NCBI GenBank assembly: GCA_009733575.1
Contig: ML769451.1
Span: forward strand, 124,001 to 188,000
Reading direction: 5' to 3'
Source: Gymnopus androsaceus JB14
Lineage: Eukaryota > Basidiomycota > Agaricomycetes > Agaricales > Omphalotaceae
DNA: 64,000 nt
The first letter of the stretch is position 1. Every line of letters starts with the position of its first letter. Made by a program: the position numbers and the translations under genes. The notes under the pieces were generated by a model, which made no database searches, was not told the origin of the DNA, and worked only from the letters and a program-made list of their open reading frames with translations. Below are positions 22,545-35,499 of the stretch, in pieces.

Positions 22545-23622
22545 ATGGATTGGCATAATTTTACAGAAGACAGATGCATCATTACAAGGCTCGGAATTGA
22601 GACTACAGACATTGAAGCCAAGGTAGCAGTGATTTCTTGTCATCTATAACTAAATATGACTTCTTCGAACAGAGTGAACTCCCACCACATTTGTGTGGCC
22701 TTGAGGTGAAGATGCTATCCAACGAAATAGAGGCCGCCACAAAGATAGTCATACGAGAATATGCCGCCGCGCCTGGTAGTATGCAAAAAAGAGAGATGTT
22801 GGGCGATCTTGCGGTTAGATTGAGGGATTTATTTGAGTGGGTCTGTTCTGTCTTGATGATACAGAAGCCAGCTGAAGGTCCAAATTTATAGGATAATGGC
22901 CAAATACAAGAAGATAATGGATATGCTGAATGAAGGATCAATAGTGGTACTTGTTAGAGCAGGCCAATACTCAAAGAAAATAAAGGCTTACCACGAAAAA
23001 TTGAAGAAAATCCGAGTAGAGATAGAGGTAAGACATTGACATTGTCGTCAGTTTGTATTTCAACTGGTCCTACATCTGGACAACTATCACCAGAATGAAG
23101 ATCTCATGGGGGTAACATGCAGATATTTCGAGAGGAGGGGATGTTCGAACAGAACAAAAGCCAGACCTTGGGGCAGGAAGATACCCTCCATCCACTACCC
23201 CGACATTTGGTCAAGTAAGCCCCTGTCCTACTAACAGCAACATGTTGATTGTAATCGGCGATGACCAGGGAGGGGGAGCCAGCCCAGCACAACCAATGAG
23301 CCTGCATGTCCCCGGCGCGTTGATCAACAATGACATTGCAACAGCAGACATTAGCCCGGGACAAGCAAGAGGGGCGGGGACCTTGAGTTCATCGTCAATG
23401 GAGACCAGTACCGCAGCACAACCAATAAGCCAAGAAGCCCCATCCGCTTCTCTTTCCCATACAAGAGTTGGAACTCTTTCGTTGAATACTCTCGGGAACG
23501 ACGTGAACAATTCGACGGTACATGACCACTCCCGACATACGGGAAATGGAAACACAATGGTCTTCAATATCGAGAACATGGTGTTCAACCACTTTTGGGT
23601 GAGTAGCGTCCCGTACGAGTAA
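22545..23622 (+). pseudogene. NGN-family copy C, splice-site and nonsense lesions
   Basis: Exons 1-3 are intact and of standard length (22545-22622, 22673-22836, 22892-23027). The acceptor of exon 4 reads CTGG where copy A has CTAG, so AG is lost. Within exon 4 the codon after MKISWG is TAA (23113-23115) where other copies have CAA or CAG. The tail still encodes SQEAPSASLSHTRVG, LSLNTLGNDVNNSTVHDHS and HTGNGNTMVFNIEN. Both lesions would have to be bypassed to make a full product. Confidence 0.75.
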
Positions 23623-23960
23623 ACAATGTCACCATTATCTAACGCTGGCGAAAAGTACTAGTAGATGTGTGATGGCCCGAGTCAGTCCACAAAGTGGGGA
23701 CTCCTTACCTTCCCGCGGCCGGTATGGACCCTAGGATTTCGTTGTTGTATTGAGATTTTTAAAAATAAGGATTTAATGAAACACTTGCCTGCAACTCGAG
23801 AAAACGACACATCGACTTGGCCATCCTGATTGTCATCCTATGCTGTTGCCACTTCCCAGCTAGCATGAATTATAGGGCACCCAAAAAAGACGAGGTTGAT
23901 AAGCCAGATGTACAGTTGATGCTCGAACAGCATGAAAATGGTGGAGGGTCAAGCGCTAAT

Positions 23961-25280
23961 TCCCCGACTCTCAAATGAAGTGCAGAGAAAGGGCCTTGTC
24001 TGCTGCAATCGAGCTTCCCACAGTTAAAAACGCCCCATTTAGTTAATCTGGTTTCTTATCTTGTATTTTTATAAGCAGAACATGTCATGTCCTCTGACTG
24101 TTCCGCTATTTATGGCTTATCTGAACGGGTTAGCGGACCGGACAGTCATACATTTTCTGTCATCGGTGTCGCATTTCATTGGATTTAATCCTGAAAGGAT
24201 TACTGAAGTCTAATCAGTAAAGGTAAAACCAATGCAATGCGAACGTACCTGTACGGGACCCACCTAGCGAGGTCGAAAGTGGTTCCATTGCAAACAGGTG
24301 AGTCTCAGAGTGCTGAGCCATGCGGCGTGCTAACCCCTGTCTACAGGAGTCGCTTATATATACTCGGCGCTGGTGAGACGGAGGTCCCAGAGTCTTCTCC
24401 GTCTCACCAGGTACGTGCGGAAATTTACTTAATTTTCTTGTTCACTCATAGTCCTCTCCGTTGCACTAGTCTATTCCATTGTTTGCGCTACCCTCCCACC
24501 CTTCTCCCTGTTTGGTTTCTGTTTTTATTTTATGGTACGCTATACACGTTTGTTATGTAAATATGTACGACGACCCACTTCGGAGTGTCTCCCAATACAC
24601 GCGGGCCCCCCCGGGGTTGATTTTGCCTAATTCAAAGGTTAACCGAGCTGATTAGACGGCTGTTTCAAGCATTTACCACTTCTGACCCACAGCCGCTGGT
24701 ATTCACCTAGTATTAACCATTATCAATGCAATCTCTCAACGATTATCTCATTCAATATCTTAACTCTGAACCGTTGTGGTCTTTCCAACAGACTGTACAG
24801 CATGATGCACTCCTTGCAATGCCTTTAACCGAGCTCAGGCTCGTGGTACCGACTACCCACCATGACTCTAAGGAGTCTACGATGGGGTTAGCATCATCAT
24901 TTTGGGAAGTTTCGAGCCGTTGCTGTGGGTGAGAGCAAGGAGTTTGCAGTTATGTAGGGGTATTTCCTTTGAAGACCATTTCTTGCGCTTCCACAGATTG
25001 CAATTGGAGCAGGACAGTTTTTTACATGTCTGGAGAGAGATGCTGGAAAAAGAGATGCGGTTGGAAGCTACTGTCCACCGTCTCATTAATCTGGTGATGA
25101 ATTCAAGTTTGGGCCGTTTCCTTCATTAACGTGCTTAGTACCTGTCACATAATAGTTCTTAATGTCATTCTTTATCTGCTAGTACTCGAATACAGACTGG
25201 TTGTAGACTGCATGAATTGATTTGCTAAGTAAGCGCCGGGGTGGGAGTCGGGGACCTGCCGCTGCACGCGGCGCTACGAT
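23961..25280. mobile_element. Non-autonomous repeat element, copy 2 (reverse of 5489-6347)
   Basis: It begins TCCCCGACTCTCAAATGAAG and ends GGGAGTCGGGGACCTGCCG followed by the GC-rich flank GCACGCGGCGCTACGA. It is a reverse-orientation copy of 5489-6347 with about 480 extra bases (roughly 24165-24650). The extra part includes a hairpin GGTGAGACGGAG...CTCCGTCTCACC near 24375-24411. The insertion splits a cassette sequence that elsewhere reads GCGCTAATTA...TCGGGCCGTCA, so the site is defined by comparison with 14920-14945 and 29805-29830. Confidence 0.75.
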
Positions 25281-25334
25281 AGATTCGGGCCGTCACTGAA
25301 AAGACACATTCCTTTCCGCGAATCAATTCTATTC

Positions 25335-25545
25335 TATTGCCTTTTGCATATGGTTCTGGGGGTCAGCCGAAATTATTTCCGTGTTTATTTGGGCTGCAAA
25401 TGAATGGGGGGCTATGCGAAATGAATTAAGGCCTATATTCTTTTCGGCCTGGGCCTTTGGTTTCCACAGTTTTCAATTCATTTTGACCCAAACAAACAAG
25501 TTCAAAAAAACCATCGACCCCCAGAACCATATGCAAAAGGCAATA
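25335..25545. mobile_element. MITE with perfect 30-base inverted termini
   Basis: Left end 25335-25364 (TATTGCCTTTTGCATATGGT then TCTGGGGGTC) is the exact reverse complement of 25516-25545. The outermost bases are TA on both sides, which suits a TA target duplication as in Tc1/mariner elements. The inner arms share GTTTATTTGGG with the composite at 52643-53115. It lies within the upstream or intron part of RAMP4 copy 3. Confidence 0.85.
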
Positions 25546-25835
25546 CCTCAATAAACCTGCAAACGATCTTACTTTCCTTACTTCCCTTACTCTGTCTTCC
25601 CTCCAACCTTGCTTTTCTCTTCTTCCAGCCCACCGAATCTGAAATGCGAAAACGGAACAAAAAGTTAGCCAAAGCTGCACGAGAGGACGCACTTGTTTGT
25701 TGTAATGGGTGGAGGTGCGTATCGTATTGTTCTAATTCTATCCCTGATATCGATATGCTGACTCACCTACGTGGAATAATAGTGCTATTCGAACTTGCGA
25801 GACTTATAATCGACGACTCGGAGCGCGACTTGATT
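25546..25835 (+). pseudogene. RAMP4/YSY6-like copy 3, internally deleted
   Basis: After the acceptor near 25630 the frame reads PTESEMRKRNKKLAKAARED. It then jumps by deletion to codons for CNGWR, losing the whole membrane segment present in the intact copy. The last exon is recognisable near 25787 (LFELARLI) but runs on without the usual stop. Confidence 0.7.
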
Positions 25836-26179
25836 TCTTGATGCATACGTTCTTGTACGGGACCGTATACATAGGACCAACCCATTCACCATTCATGGAC
25901 ACGGAAGGCTGCACAGTGAAAGTAATCACTGGTCCGCAGTGGAGAAGTGGATGTCGTTACGCAGTGAAAATTCTCCACGGTCAATCCCCAACTAAATCTC
26001 CTCAAGTTTCTTCTGGCTGAGAAAAGCTTACTCGCTTGGTTCGCACTCATGCGGTCGACAAAAGCATGACGGAGAAAACAACTGCTGTACTACCTTTATT
26101 ATTTATATAGGTCGCTAAATCGACTTGTAGAACACAAATAGTACCATCTAGCTTGGTTACCAAGCTAAGTACCATCATC

Positions 26180-26670
26180 TCCACCCGGCTTATCTATCCC
26201 AGGTCATCAGTCGGACCCGATCGCCAGCGATCATTCAAACGAAGATAAAGTTTCCGTCCTCCTTCCTCTCTCTCGACTCACCTCGTGTCTCGATGCAGCT
26301 TTGAAGTCGCTAGGTCTGCATACGGAACCTCGCACATCATTATTAATGTGCGTTCTTTGCATCCTATCAACAACCGTCCGTCATAATGAGACTGTTATAC
26401 AGATATCTTCATTCCTACAACAAACACACGCATCGCTCTCCGATTCGTATCTCAGGAAACATACCGCGCGCGGCTCCTCTGAACGTTATTTCTCGCCGAG
26501 ACGTCGTAATTCGAGTGTTCGTGCTCGTCAAGGCCGCTACGAAGCCTGCAAGAGTCTCGGATAGCTTGGAATGAAGGACCGACGTCTTCGGTTATGGTAG
26601 TACTGTCTTGGCCGACGATAAGCTGTTTAGGGTGCTGAAATGGGACGGCATGGAGGTCAAAAGATGAATT
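26180..26670 (+). pseudogene. Gene X family copy in cassette 3, degraded
   Basis: One frame gives DPIASDHSNEDKVSVLLPLS, TSCLDAALKSLGLHTEPRTS, matching the start of the 4809-5352 copy and keeping RTS where that copy has a stop. The APLNVIS, VIRVFVLVKAATKPARVSDS block near 26475-26570 and LFRVLKW near 26630 are in other frames. Confidence 0.6.
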
Positions 26671-27619
26671 CTGGTTTGTTAAAGGTAGTAAATTATGGAC
26701 TGATATCATAGTTGTTTTCGTTACGCCTAATTTCTGGAATGTGTATGCTCCTCAGTACGCTAGGCGAAAGTTTAGCGCCAATTTCCCCGTCATAGCGGTA
26801 GAGTTCACTATGCCTCTCTTGGAAACCGCGAATTCTTCCTTGTTGCGTTTGAGGAGCCGGAGCTATTTTCGATTTTCTTAAAAGGGTACGTTGTATATTA
26901 CTCGTTTGTCTCTCACTCCTCTCGCTCTTGCTAAATACAGTAACTTCGAACAACTCCCTCTTTCTGTACAAGATGGTTTTGAATGCCCCGAAGAGACATC
27001 GTCTTGGGACCATCGATTGGGACCATCGGTATCGTCAATGAACCTTATGACTTGTTGGCCATGCCCGTGAATGGGTTGAAAGGTCGTAATTCATTCGCCA
27101 CGCTTTGACTTTATTTGGAGTATCTTTATTGCCGGTTACACAACAAGAACTCGTCGGTATTATTCACATCAGTCCCCCTCGCGGCTCAAATGTCAGCCTC
27201 TTTCCCATCTTCCAACGCCACAGAGAAATTATATACACCTATCTGCTCCCCTCTTCAGCCTCTTTCCCGTCTCTAAGCGCCATAGAGAAGTATTTTTAAG
27301 CGTTCTGCCTTTTTCCCATCTCCCAACACCACTGTAAAGAAGTCGCACATACACAGAACCCGGCATGTGTAAGTAAATATGACTGATCCCTAACTGGAAT
27401 GCATTCCCGAGATGTTGATGATAAGAGCTAGTAGCAACCGAGAAAAGAGAAAAGTCAAGCTTTATTTGGGAACGTATTGTTCAAATACGCGTACAGCTTC
27501 GAGATCTTCAATCAATATATATGGAGAAACCAGCAGACGTGTACCCTGAATCACAGCGACGTATGCTGTAGCAGACGTGATATGCGGAATCATAGTCAGA
27601 AATCAAGGCGTCAATAAGG
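26671..27619. other. Cassette 3' flank and spacer
   Basis: Contains the flank shared with 16094-16790 and 20100-20640, and a short unit with CTTTCCCATCT and CCACAGAGAA repeated three to four times at 27200-27350. The rest (27350-27619) has no match elsewhere in the window that I could see. No gene. Confidence 0.5.
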
Positions 27620-27935
27620 AAGCATCATTACAAGGCTCGCGTCGAGGCTACATATATCAAAGCCAAGGTAGTAGTTATTTCTTGTTGTTTATAGCCCCCC
27701 CCCCCCAAAAAATGACTTCTTTGAACAGAGTGAACTTCCACCTTATATGTGTGTTCTTGAGGTGAAGATGCTGTCCGACGAGATAGAGGCCGTCACAAAA
27801 ATAGTCGTGCGAGAATACACCGCCGCGCCCGGTATGCAAAAAAAAAGAGATGTTGGGATCTTGCGGTTAGATTGAGGGATTTGTTTGAGTACGTCGATGA
27901 TACAGACGCCAGCTGAAGCTGGTTCTCCTCGCCTG
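27620..27935 (+). pseudogene. NGN-family fragment D
   Basis: Pieces of exon 1 (CATCATTACAAGGCTCG, frame broken) and exon 2 (ELPPYMCVLEVKMLSDEIEA, then VTKIVVREYTAAP). The copy stops near 27935 before exon 3 and passes straight into a tandem repeat. It lacks a start codon and the whole C-terminal half. Confidence 0.75.
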
Positions 27936-27964
27936 GGTGCTTATCTTATTTCCAAACTTGACTT

Positions 27965-28205
27965 CCTGGAAGTCTTTCGATGGGACGTCTCCCGTTCAGC
28001 CTTTTGATGGGACTCGTTCTTGAAGCCTTTTGATGAGACATCTCCCGTTCAGCCTTTTAATGAGACGTCTCCCGTTCAGCCTTTTGATGGGACTCGTTCT
28101 CGAAGTCTTTTGATGGGACTCCTCCTGGAAACCTTTTGATAGGACGAGCCTTTCGATGGGACTCAGCCTTTCGATTAGACATCTCCCGGATTTTTTTGAT
28201 GAGAC
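27965..28205. repeat. Minisatellite of 25-26 base half-units
   Basis: Repeats of CTTTTGATGGGACTCGTTCT and CAGCCTTTTGATGAGACGTC with variants, about nine half-units. A Lys/Arg-rich open frame on the - strand here comes from the repeat and is not a gene. Confidence 0.8.
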
Positions 28206-28397
28206 TTGACTGAATTCCATAGTCCTATCCAGTGTTCATCGCAAGTTCAGAAACTCCAGAAAGTGAATGAACCGACAAAGACGGTGGTCATATTAACGAC
28301 CAAAAGGTTTTTTGCCTGCAGTATATATAATATGTCGCCTTTCACCTTAAATAGCAGGTTGAAAGCTCCTTCATTGAGCAGCAGCAAGCCTAACAAC

Positions 28398-29512
28398 ATG
28401 GACGGGCATACTTTTACAGAAAACAAATGCATCATTACAAGACTCGGCATCGAGGCTACATATATTGAAGCCAAGGTAGTAGTCATTTCTTGTCGTCTAT
28501 GGCCCCCCTAAAATGACTTCTTCGAACAGAGTGAACTTCCACCACATTTGTGTGGCCTTGAGGTGAAGATGCTCTCCGACGAGATAAAGGTCACCACACA
28601 AATAGTCGCACGAGAATACACCGGCGCGCCTGGTAGTTTGCAAAAAAGAGAGATGCTGGGCGATCTCACGGTTAGATTGAGGGATTTGTTTGAGTACGTC
28701 TGTTCCGTCTTGATGATACCAAAGCTAGCTGAAGGCCTAAATTAATAGAATAATGGCAAAATACAAGAAGATATTGGATATGCTGAACGAAGGATCAATA
28801 GTGGTAGTCGTCAGAGCAGGACAATACTCGAAAAAAATAAAGGCATACCACGAGAAATTGAAGAGGATCCGAGCAGAGATAGAGGTAAAGTAACATTGTT
28901 GTTGTCGAGACTTACTGTTTTGACCGGTCCTATACCCAGACAACTATCACCAGAATGAAGACCTCGTGGGGGCAACAAGCACATACTTCGATTAGTCGAG
29001 AGGAACAACAGACAGGCCTTGGGGCAGAAGTCTCGAACTTGCCATCGAGTCTACCTCGGACCACAACCCCTCCAACTAACAGCAACAACATATCGATTGC
29101 AGTCGGCGATGGGCAGGGAGAGGGGACCATCCCAGCACAATCAATGAGCCAAGGAAAATCGTCAACACCTCTCCCTGGCTCGTTGATCAACAACATCACA
29201 GCAGCAGACGTTAGCCCGGAACAAGGAGGGGCAGGGACCTTGAGTTCACCCTCAACTGGGACCAGTGACCCACCACAACCAATGAGCCAAGAAGCCCCAT
29301 CCGCTTCCCTCTCCCATACAAGGGTAGGAACTCTTTCTTTGAATACTGTTGGGAACGACGTGAACAACTCGACGGTACACGACCACTCTCGGCACACGGG
29401 GAATGGAAACACGGTGGTCTTCAATATTGAAAACATAAACTTTTGGGTGAGTAGCCACTACTGTACGAGTAAGCAAGGCCACTGTTATCTGACGCTGGCG
29501 AAAAAGTACTAG
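28398..29512 (+). CDS. NGN-family protein E, 316 aa, intact
   Basis: Exons 28398-28475, 28530-28693, 28749-28884 and 28940-29512 have the same lengths in exons 1-3 as copy A (78, 164, 136), with all splice sites present and no stop. The N-terminal 126 residues are helical (LSDEIKVTTQIVAREYTGAP, ILDMLNEGSIVVVVRAGQY, KIKAYHEKLKRIRAEIE). The linker has the repeated phrases PAQSMSQG and SSPSTGTS. The tail reads SQEAPSASLSHTRVG, LSLNTVGNDVNNSTVHDHS, HTGNGNTVVFNIENINFW and then a short divergent end. It is followed 0.4 kb downstream by the only intact RAMP4 copy, so cassette 4 may be the functional or ancestral unit. Role unknown; see copy A for the structural inference. Confidence 0.75.
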
Positions 29513-29925
29513 ATGGGCAATAGCCCCAGTCAATCCACAAATCGTCGAGGTCTCCTTACCTTCCCATATGGACGCTAGCGTTCCGCTCTTGAATATATAT
29601 TTTAGGGTATTTATGTAAAATAATGATTGGATAAAACACTTGCCTGTAACTCGAGAAAACGAGCAAGTCGATTTAGCCATCTTATTTGTCATCCTATACT
29701 ATGCCACTTCCCGGCTAGCATGAATTATAGGTCACCAATAACGGCGAGCTTATAAGCCAGATATACAATACTTTCCCATTAAGTGGTGGCGGGAGCATGG
29801 AACGAGCGCTAATTACCCTCGGGCCGCCGGCTCAGCCAACGTGGACGCGCCACGTCCGAAAATCCTTCATCTTTACCATACCACTGATATTCTCAGACAC
29901 ATTCCTTTCCTAAACCTCTCTCAAA

Positions 29926-30279
29926 ATGGTACGAATCTTTCTCTCTCCTTCATATCCAATAAATCCGCAACCAATCTTACCTTACCTACCTACTTACTTA
30001 CTTTCCCCCCAGCCCACCGAATTCGAAATGCGAAAACGGAACGAAAAGTTCGCCAAAGATGCACGAGAGGGCAAAAAACCGACGCACTTGTCACGGCAAG
30101 AGAAACTTGCTAAACGGAGTCCGATAAGCTTTTGGGCGCTGGGTGTTGTGGTGTTTGTTGTAATGGGCGGGGGTGCGTATCATCTTTATTCTGTTTATCT
30201 GGTCCTATCGATGTTGACTGACACTGACCTACGTGGAATTATAGTGTTATTCGAACTTGCGAGACTTATATTCCTATAG
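29926..30279 (+). CDS. YSY6: RAMP4/SERP1 (YSY6-like) ER protein, 65 aa, intact
   Basis: Small tail-anchored ER protein of the RAMP4/SERP family, which sits with the Sec61 translocon and supports membrane-protein biogenesis under stress. Exon 1 is only the ATG (29926-29928). Exon 2 is 30013-30172 and exon 3 is 30245-30279; both introns have GT...AG ends. The product starts MPTEFEMRKRNEKFAKDARE, continues with a basic spacer, then SPISFWALGVVVFVVMGG and ends VLFELARLIFL. This follows the family pattern of an R-x-x-NEKFAK N-terminus and a single C-terminal membrane helix, and the length is normal. Four other copies in the window are broken, so this one probably provides the function. Confidence 0.85.
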   Translation: MVRIFLSPSYPINPQPILPYLPTYLLSPQPTEFEMRKRNEKFAKDAREGKKPTHLSRQEKLAKRSPISFWALGVVVFVVMGGGAYHLYSVYLVLSMLTDTDLRGIIVLFELARLIFL

Positions 30280-30553
30280 TCAGCGACTCGGAGCGCGACT
30301 ACACATACGTTCTTGTACGAGGCAGGGGAGCCGTATACGCAGGAGCAGGATCGACCCAGGTCCCATTGGCATTTACTTACAGTTATTGGCCCAGAGCCGA
30401 ACGTTGTACTACCAGCCGGATATCATAATTTTTTCTTCTTTCACAATCAAACCTCGTTTCGATGGAAGGACGTTTTCACAGAAAGCATTGTACATCGACA
30501 CGAAAAAAGAAAAGAAAAAAACCATACGTATACATATGTTATATATACCCTTT

Positions 30554-32417
<1,864 letters not shown>

Positions 32418-32717
32418 GGAGCTTGTAGATGGTGGTAGAGAGAGAAGCGCGTCCAGGACAAATTCTCACAAACTTATGAGCGCCAAATTCGAAAACCAAG
32501 CGGAATTTTTTTGGTTTCAAGAATCGAGAGCCATAAATATATTCAAGGACAGTATTCTACATCCAAATTTTGTATAAAACACACTGAAAGACGGCTTGCA
32601 GAGCTTTCTGAGCTCCAATGACGGTGTCAGACGACGCGAGTTGACTCTGGAATCAAACTGCAATGCTCAATCTCTAGGTTATTAACGAATGAAAGCAACA
32701 GAATGCATATATTATTA

Positions 32718-33112
32718 TCATTGTGCGTCAGCTTCCCATTTTGCGACGAGTTTTTCTAGGTCAAATCGAGGGTCTTCGGGGTCGGTAATAACTAGGAAAG
32801 CAAAGGAAGCAAAGCATGAGCACCAAGAAAGCTACAGCAAATTTCGACTACTCACCTGAAGAGTTCGCAGAAGCCTGCTGCCTTTTCCATGCCTCCTTCG
32901 CCTCAGCAATTAGGTGCTCCCGGTCATGAGCTGCGTGCTGCACTTTCTGCTTGTCGTGAGCTGCCTGTAATGTCCGTCGGTGATAGAATCCGTAGAAAAC
33001 ACCGCCGAAGAGAGCAGAGTATCGCGCGACCTGGAATATTATAGTTGAAGATTGCGCTGTAATGAATAGCTGCAGACACGCAACAACTCACGTTAACTGT
33101 TGGTGAAACCAT
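32718..33112 (-). CDS. TIM11: Mitochondrial F1Fo-ATP synthase subunit e
   Basis: Small inner-membrane subunit (Tim11/Atp21) needed for dimerisation of ATP synthase and cristae shape. Exons are 33112-33092 (MVSPTVN), 33030-32856 and 32791-32718. The protein begins MVSPTVNVARYSALFGGVFY, continues GFYHRRTLQAAHDKQK, and ends DPEDPRFDLEKLVAKWEADA. The N-terminal membrane helix with a GGVFYG glycine motif (the GxxxG dimer motif region) and the charged coiled C-terminus fit the family, as does the length of about 90 residues. Splice sites are canonical and the frame is intact. The gene sits 0.3 kb upstream of the HAT2 start, in the same orientation. Confidence 0.88.
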
Positions 33113-33529
33113 GCCGTGTAGAAGTAGAGCCAATCGGCGCAGAGGGACCTCTAGAAGCTGCCAATCACGCTTGAGAACAAGTTGGATGCAAGTTGTGTTA
33201 GAATACTTGCCAGAATTATTTTACGAAAAGGTTCAAGGGAAAGCGGGGAATGTCGGACCCAGACTCGGGCCTTTCGGCCAAAAGATTTATTATGTAAGAA
33301 TTGCTTCTCTTGTTTCCCACCACCATCTCCCTCAGCTAGGCGAATCGACCTCTCGTTTTCAGTTGCAGGCAAGTGTTTTATCCAATCCTTATTTTACATA
33401 ACATTTAAAATAATACAACAGCGAAAACGCTAAGGATCCATATAAGAAGGTAACAAGAACTCGCATTCAAGTTGTGGATTGATTCTAGTATGTTCGCCAA
33501 CGTCAGGCAATGCTTACCCGAACGAGAGG

Positions 33530-34607
33530 CTACTCACCCAAAAGTGGTTGGACACCATGTTTTCGATATTGTAGATCACTGTGTTTCCAGTTTCCCGTGT
33601 GCCAAGAGTGGTCGTGTACCGTCGAATGGTTCATATCGTTCCCGACAGTGTTGAGCGAAAGGGTTCCTACCCTTGTATGAGAGAGTGAAGCGGATGGACT
33701 TCCTGGCTAGCTGACGGTGAGCTCAAGGTCCTCGTCCCTGCTTGTCCTGGGTTAACGTCTGCTGCTGCGATGTCATTGTTGATCAACGCGCCGGGGATGG
33801 GCATCGACGATCTTCCTTGCCTCATTGGCTGTGCTGGGACGATTCCCTCTCCCTGGCCATCGCCGATTGCAATCGAGATGTTGCCGTTTGTAGGAGAAGC
33901 TGGGGTTATTTGACCCAATGTCGGTGTAGTGGTGGGAGGTAGACTCGATGACAAGTTCGAGACTTCCGCTACAAGGTCTGGGTGTTGTTGCTCTCGACTA
34001 ACCCCTCCCCTTGAAGTATCTGTATGTTTCCCCCATGAAATCTTCATCCTGGTGATCGTTGTCTAGATATAGGACCAGTCAAAATACTAATTGACAACAC
34101 CGATGATGTCTTACCTCTAATTCTGCTCGGATCCTCTTCACTTTATCGTGGTAGGCTTTGATCTTCTTTGAATATTGTGCTCTGAGCACTATTCCTACTA
34201 ATACTGATCCTTCGTTCAACATATCCAGCAACTTTTTGCATTTGGTCATTATCCTATAAGCATAATCTGGATGCTCAGCTACTATGTAGTGTCAAGATGA
34301 AACATACGCACTCAATCAACTCCTTCAATCTACTGTCAAGATGGTCCAACAGTTCGCTTTTTCGGATGCTACTCGACGCGGTGCCATACTCCTGCGAAGC
34401 AATGTTGACGATGACCTTCACCTCATCCGACAACTTCTTAACCGCAACTCCGCACCGGGCCGACAAACGAGGGGGAAGTTGTTCGCTCTGTTCGTGAATA
34501 AATTGATATTCTTGGCTATATTGGCTATTACATACTTTGCCCTCGATACTTGTAGCTTCTTCACCTAGCTTTCGAATAATATGGCACCCATCTTCTGTAA
34601 ATTCCAT
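33530..34607 (-). pseudogene. NGN-family copy F, frameshifted tail
   Basis: Exons 1-3 (34607-34536, 34487-34312, 34253-34115) are open: MEFTEDGCHIIRKLGEEATS, LSDEVKVIVNIASQEYGTAS, MTKCKKLLDMLNEGSVL. Exon 4 starts at 34062. Two one-base changes hit the tail: a missing base near 33698 (GAAGTCCATCC against GAAGCCCCATCC elsewhere) and an added base near 33589. Correcting for these, the tail would contain SQEAPSASLSHTRV and the Asn/Gly block. Since other genes here carry single-base indels, this copy could be intact in the real genome. Confidence 0.65.
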
Positions 34608-34984
34608 GGTGGTTCGGACCGTGGGAAAGGTATTATTGTCTAACGGCGGGACAAAAAGACAGTGGTGTCGAATTTGCACTAAGAACTAAGTACTACATCG
34701 TAACTAACCTGTATTGATTGACCTGACTTGATCCGGGTTTTTTCGGGTAAGCAGGTCAATTGACAACCCGCAATTTATCTCGGTTTTGGCCGCAACCCGG
34801 TATCCAGGTGGTCCTATTTAATCTTGACCGACGCCCCCGAACATGGGAAGCGCGCTTTAGGGCTCTTTGAGGTTGCGTCGACGCTTCTTCATGCTCTACA
34901 AGGAGTTTACCAACAATTGAGCTCGATGGAGGACCCATAGTCACAACATTGACAATGATTTGGTAATATATCCTCTCAACAAAG

Positions 34985-35209
34985 GTGAAGAATTTTGGGT
35001 GAATTGTGCAAAATTGCCCGAGAGTGTAGAATATAAATTACGGTTTGTGGCAGCCTTTACCTCGTCAGCCAGTATTTTCACTTCGTTGTTTAAAAGAGTC
35101 ATTTTTGGGGTTATAGACAACAAGAAATATCTACTTCTTTGACTTCAATATCTGTAGCCTCAACACCGAGCCTTGTAATGATGCTTCTGTCTTCTGTAAA
35201 ATTATGCAT
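34985..35209 (-). pseudogene. NGN-family fragment G
   Basis: Exon 1 remains (MHNFTEDRSIITRLGVEATD, at 35209) and a short piece of exon 2 (NNEVKILADEVKAAT near 35090-35050). Unrelated AT-rich sequence then replaces the rest. Confidence 0.75.
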
Positions 35210-35499
35210 AAGGCTTTACTATATAAGGAATGTAGGTTGACTTGACTTTGTAGAAAAAATAGGCTGGATTCCGTTGGCAAGTTTTGGCCCGGGTTCGTGC
35301 GCCACCTAGGAAAAGAGAAACTCTTGAGCTGATGTACATCATGCTTAAAGGTCGGATTCAATTGGCAAGGCTGTTTATTGCCTGAGTTAATGCGCCACCT
35401 TGGAAAAAGAGAAACTCTTGTGCTGATCATGTTTTTGCCAAAATCCACATGCATGAAACGCCTCCCGACACAGGAACTGATCCTCAAAATCCTGTCATC

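Noticed and set aside
24237..24560. 107-codon open frame inside the repeat element
   Set aside because: It lies within the extra part of a non-autonomous element, and its sequence is rich in Leu/Phe/Tyr without a transposase motif.
27996..28220. Lys/Arg-rich open frame with repeated LIKRLNGR units
   Set aside because: Translation of the minisatellite on the - strand; no start context or splice support.
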